DNA of 64,000 bases from Gammaproteobacteria bacterium (lineage in GTDB: Bacteria; Pseudomonadota; Gammaproteobacteria; Pseudomonadales; Ketobacteraceae): the NCBI GenBank assembly GCA_013178375.1, contig JABLXQ010000035.1:21308-85307 (forward strand). The letters are read 5' to 3'. The first letter of the stretch is position 1; each line of letters begins with the position of its first letter. Positions 63,644 through 64,000 of the stretch are shown in pieces. The notes below the pieces were generated by a model. The model had not been told where the DNA came from and did no database searches. It was given only the letters and a program-made list of their open reading frames with translations. The position numbers and the translations under genes were made by a program.

Positions 63644-64000
63644 TCAGATGGGCGTTGCCGGACCGGCGTCGCGGGGTTCTTCGACGGGGGCCGGGGTGCC
63701 CATTTCAGTAGTTTCCTGCTTGATTTCGATGCCCAGCTGCTTCATCAGATCGTTGCGCAGCTGCTCCGGATCCTTGTATTCGGCATTGTCGATGCGGGCC
63801 AGTCGCTCGCCCTCGAAATACAGCACCAGATGGTTCTCGATGAAAATGCCCTTGCCGGTTTCGAGGTTATACAGGTAATCCCAGCGATCCGGGTGGAAGG
63901 TGTCGGCAATCATGGGCGACCCCATCACATAGCGCACCTGGCGTGGCGTCATGCCCACCCGCAGTTTGTCCACCATGTCCTTGGTGATGAGGTTGCCCTG
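63644..64000 (-). CDS. bamE: Outer membrane protein assembly factor BamE, C-terminal part
   Basis: The gene starts outside the window; the lipoprotein signal and cysteine are therefore not visible. The seen part reads QGNLITKDMVDKLRVGMTPRQVRYVMGSPM and YFEGERLARI, the SmpA/OmlA fold. The frame is open at base 64000, and translation from codon 63976 alone would be a shadow start. BamE stabilises the BAM beta-barrel assembly machine at the outer membrane. The linkage smpB-rnfH-bamE is conserved in this class. Confidence 0.93.
   Translation of the reverse strand, partial: QGNLITKDMVDKLRVGMTPRQVRYVMGSPMIADTFHPDRWDYLYNLETGKGIFIENHLVLYFEGERLARIDNAEYKDPEQLRNDLMKQLGIEIKQETTEMGTPAPVEEPRDAGPATPI

Overview
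The window looks like chromosomal DNA of a moderately GC-rich gammaproteobacterium, probably from the Pseudomonadales/Oceanospirillales side (Alcanivorax-, Marinobacter- or Pseudomonas-like). The evidence is the tmRNA tag peptide ANDDNYALAA, a smpB/rnfH/bamE neighbourhood, an eptA-regulator-kinase operon arranged like pmrCAB, and typical gammaproteobacterial selU, pdxH, fumC, glgX and chrA genes. Almost all ORFs on the opposite strand of these genes are GC-driven shadows. No CRISPR array, integrase, transposase or complete insertion sequence was seen.

Layout. 1-3556: 3' end of selU (tRNA 2-selenouridine synthase) followed by a tight ABC operon (binding protein, ATPase, fused double permease) of the type predicted to import selenate or selenite. 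3659-10253: a cell-envelope block in which gtrA, a polyprenyl-phosphate glycosyltransferase and an ArnT-like lipid A glycosyltransferase converge on an eptA-response regulator-histidine kinase operon. 10376-12592: an FAD oxidoreductase fused to SelD, so selenium genes flank the envelope block. 12.6-25.6 kb: metallophosphoesterase, a PAS-GGDEF-EAL protein, a YecA/SEC-C protein, a LysM/glycine-zipper protein with a coupled small partner, an SDR reductase, an acetoacetate-decarboxylase-like protein lacking the expected lysine, and an RND pump with its adaptor. 25.8-36.9 kb: lipoprotein hydrolase, two secreted propeller-like proteins, a membrane hydroxylase, tRNA-Ser(CGA), a membrane protein, chrA, exoD, an HD-GYP protein and fumC.

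36.9-44.9 kb, between fumC and the tmRNA gene, is the most unusual part: an apparent decayed island carrying acyl-CoA ligase, MDR oxidoreductase, amidohydrolase, phytanoyl-CoA dioxygenase and TetR genes together with at least four broken genes. These are a chimera of a VOC-family 5' end and an FAH-family 3' end, a frameshifted dioxygenase, an acyltransferase cut after about 67 residues, and a multiply deleted AbiE-type toxin-antitoxin remnant that abuts the cut acyltransferase.

44.9-64 kb: ssrA (tmRNA), two MpaB/DUF2236 oxygenase-like genes with a TetR regulator, a phosphoketolase-phosphatase-LOG-glgP-glgX gene row that would channel glycogen-derived sugar phosphate towards acetyl phosphate, a LON-domain protein, pdxH, an ankyrin protein, aldehyde dehydrogenase, a small cysteine-containing protein, a Baeyer-Villiger-type monooxygenase, then smpB, rnfH and the 3' part of bamE. 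SmpB (63 kb) and its RNA partner ssrA (45 kb) lie in the same window.
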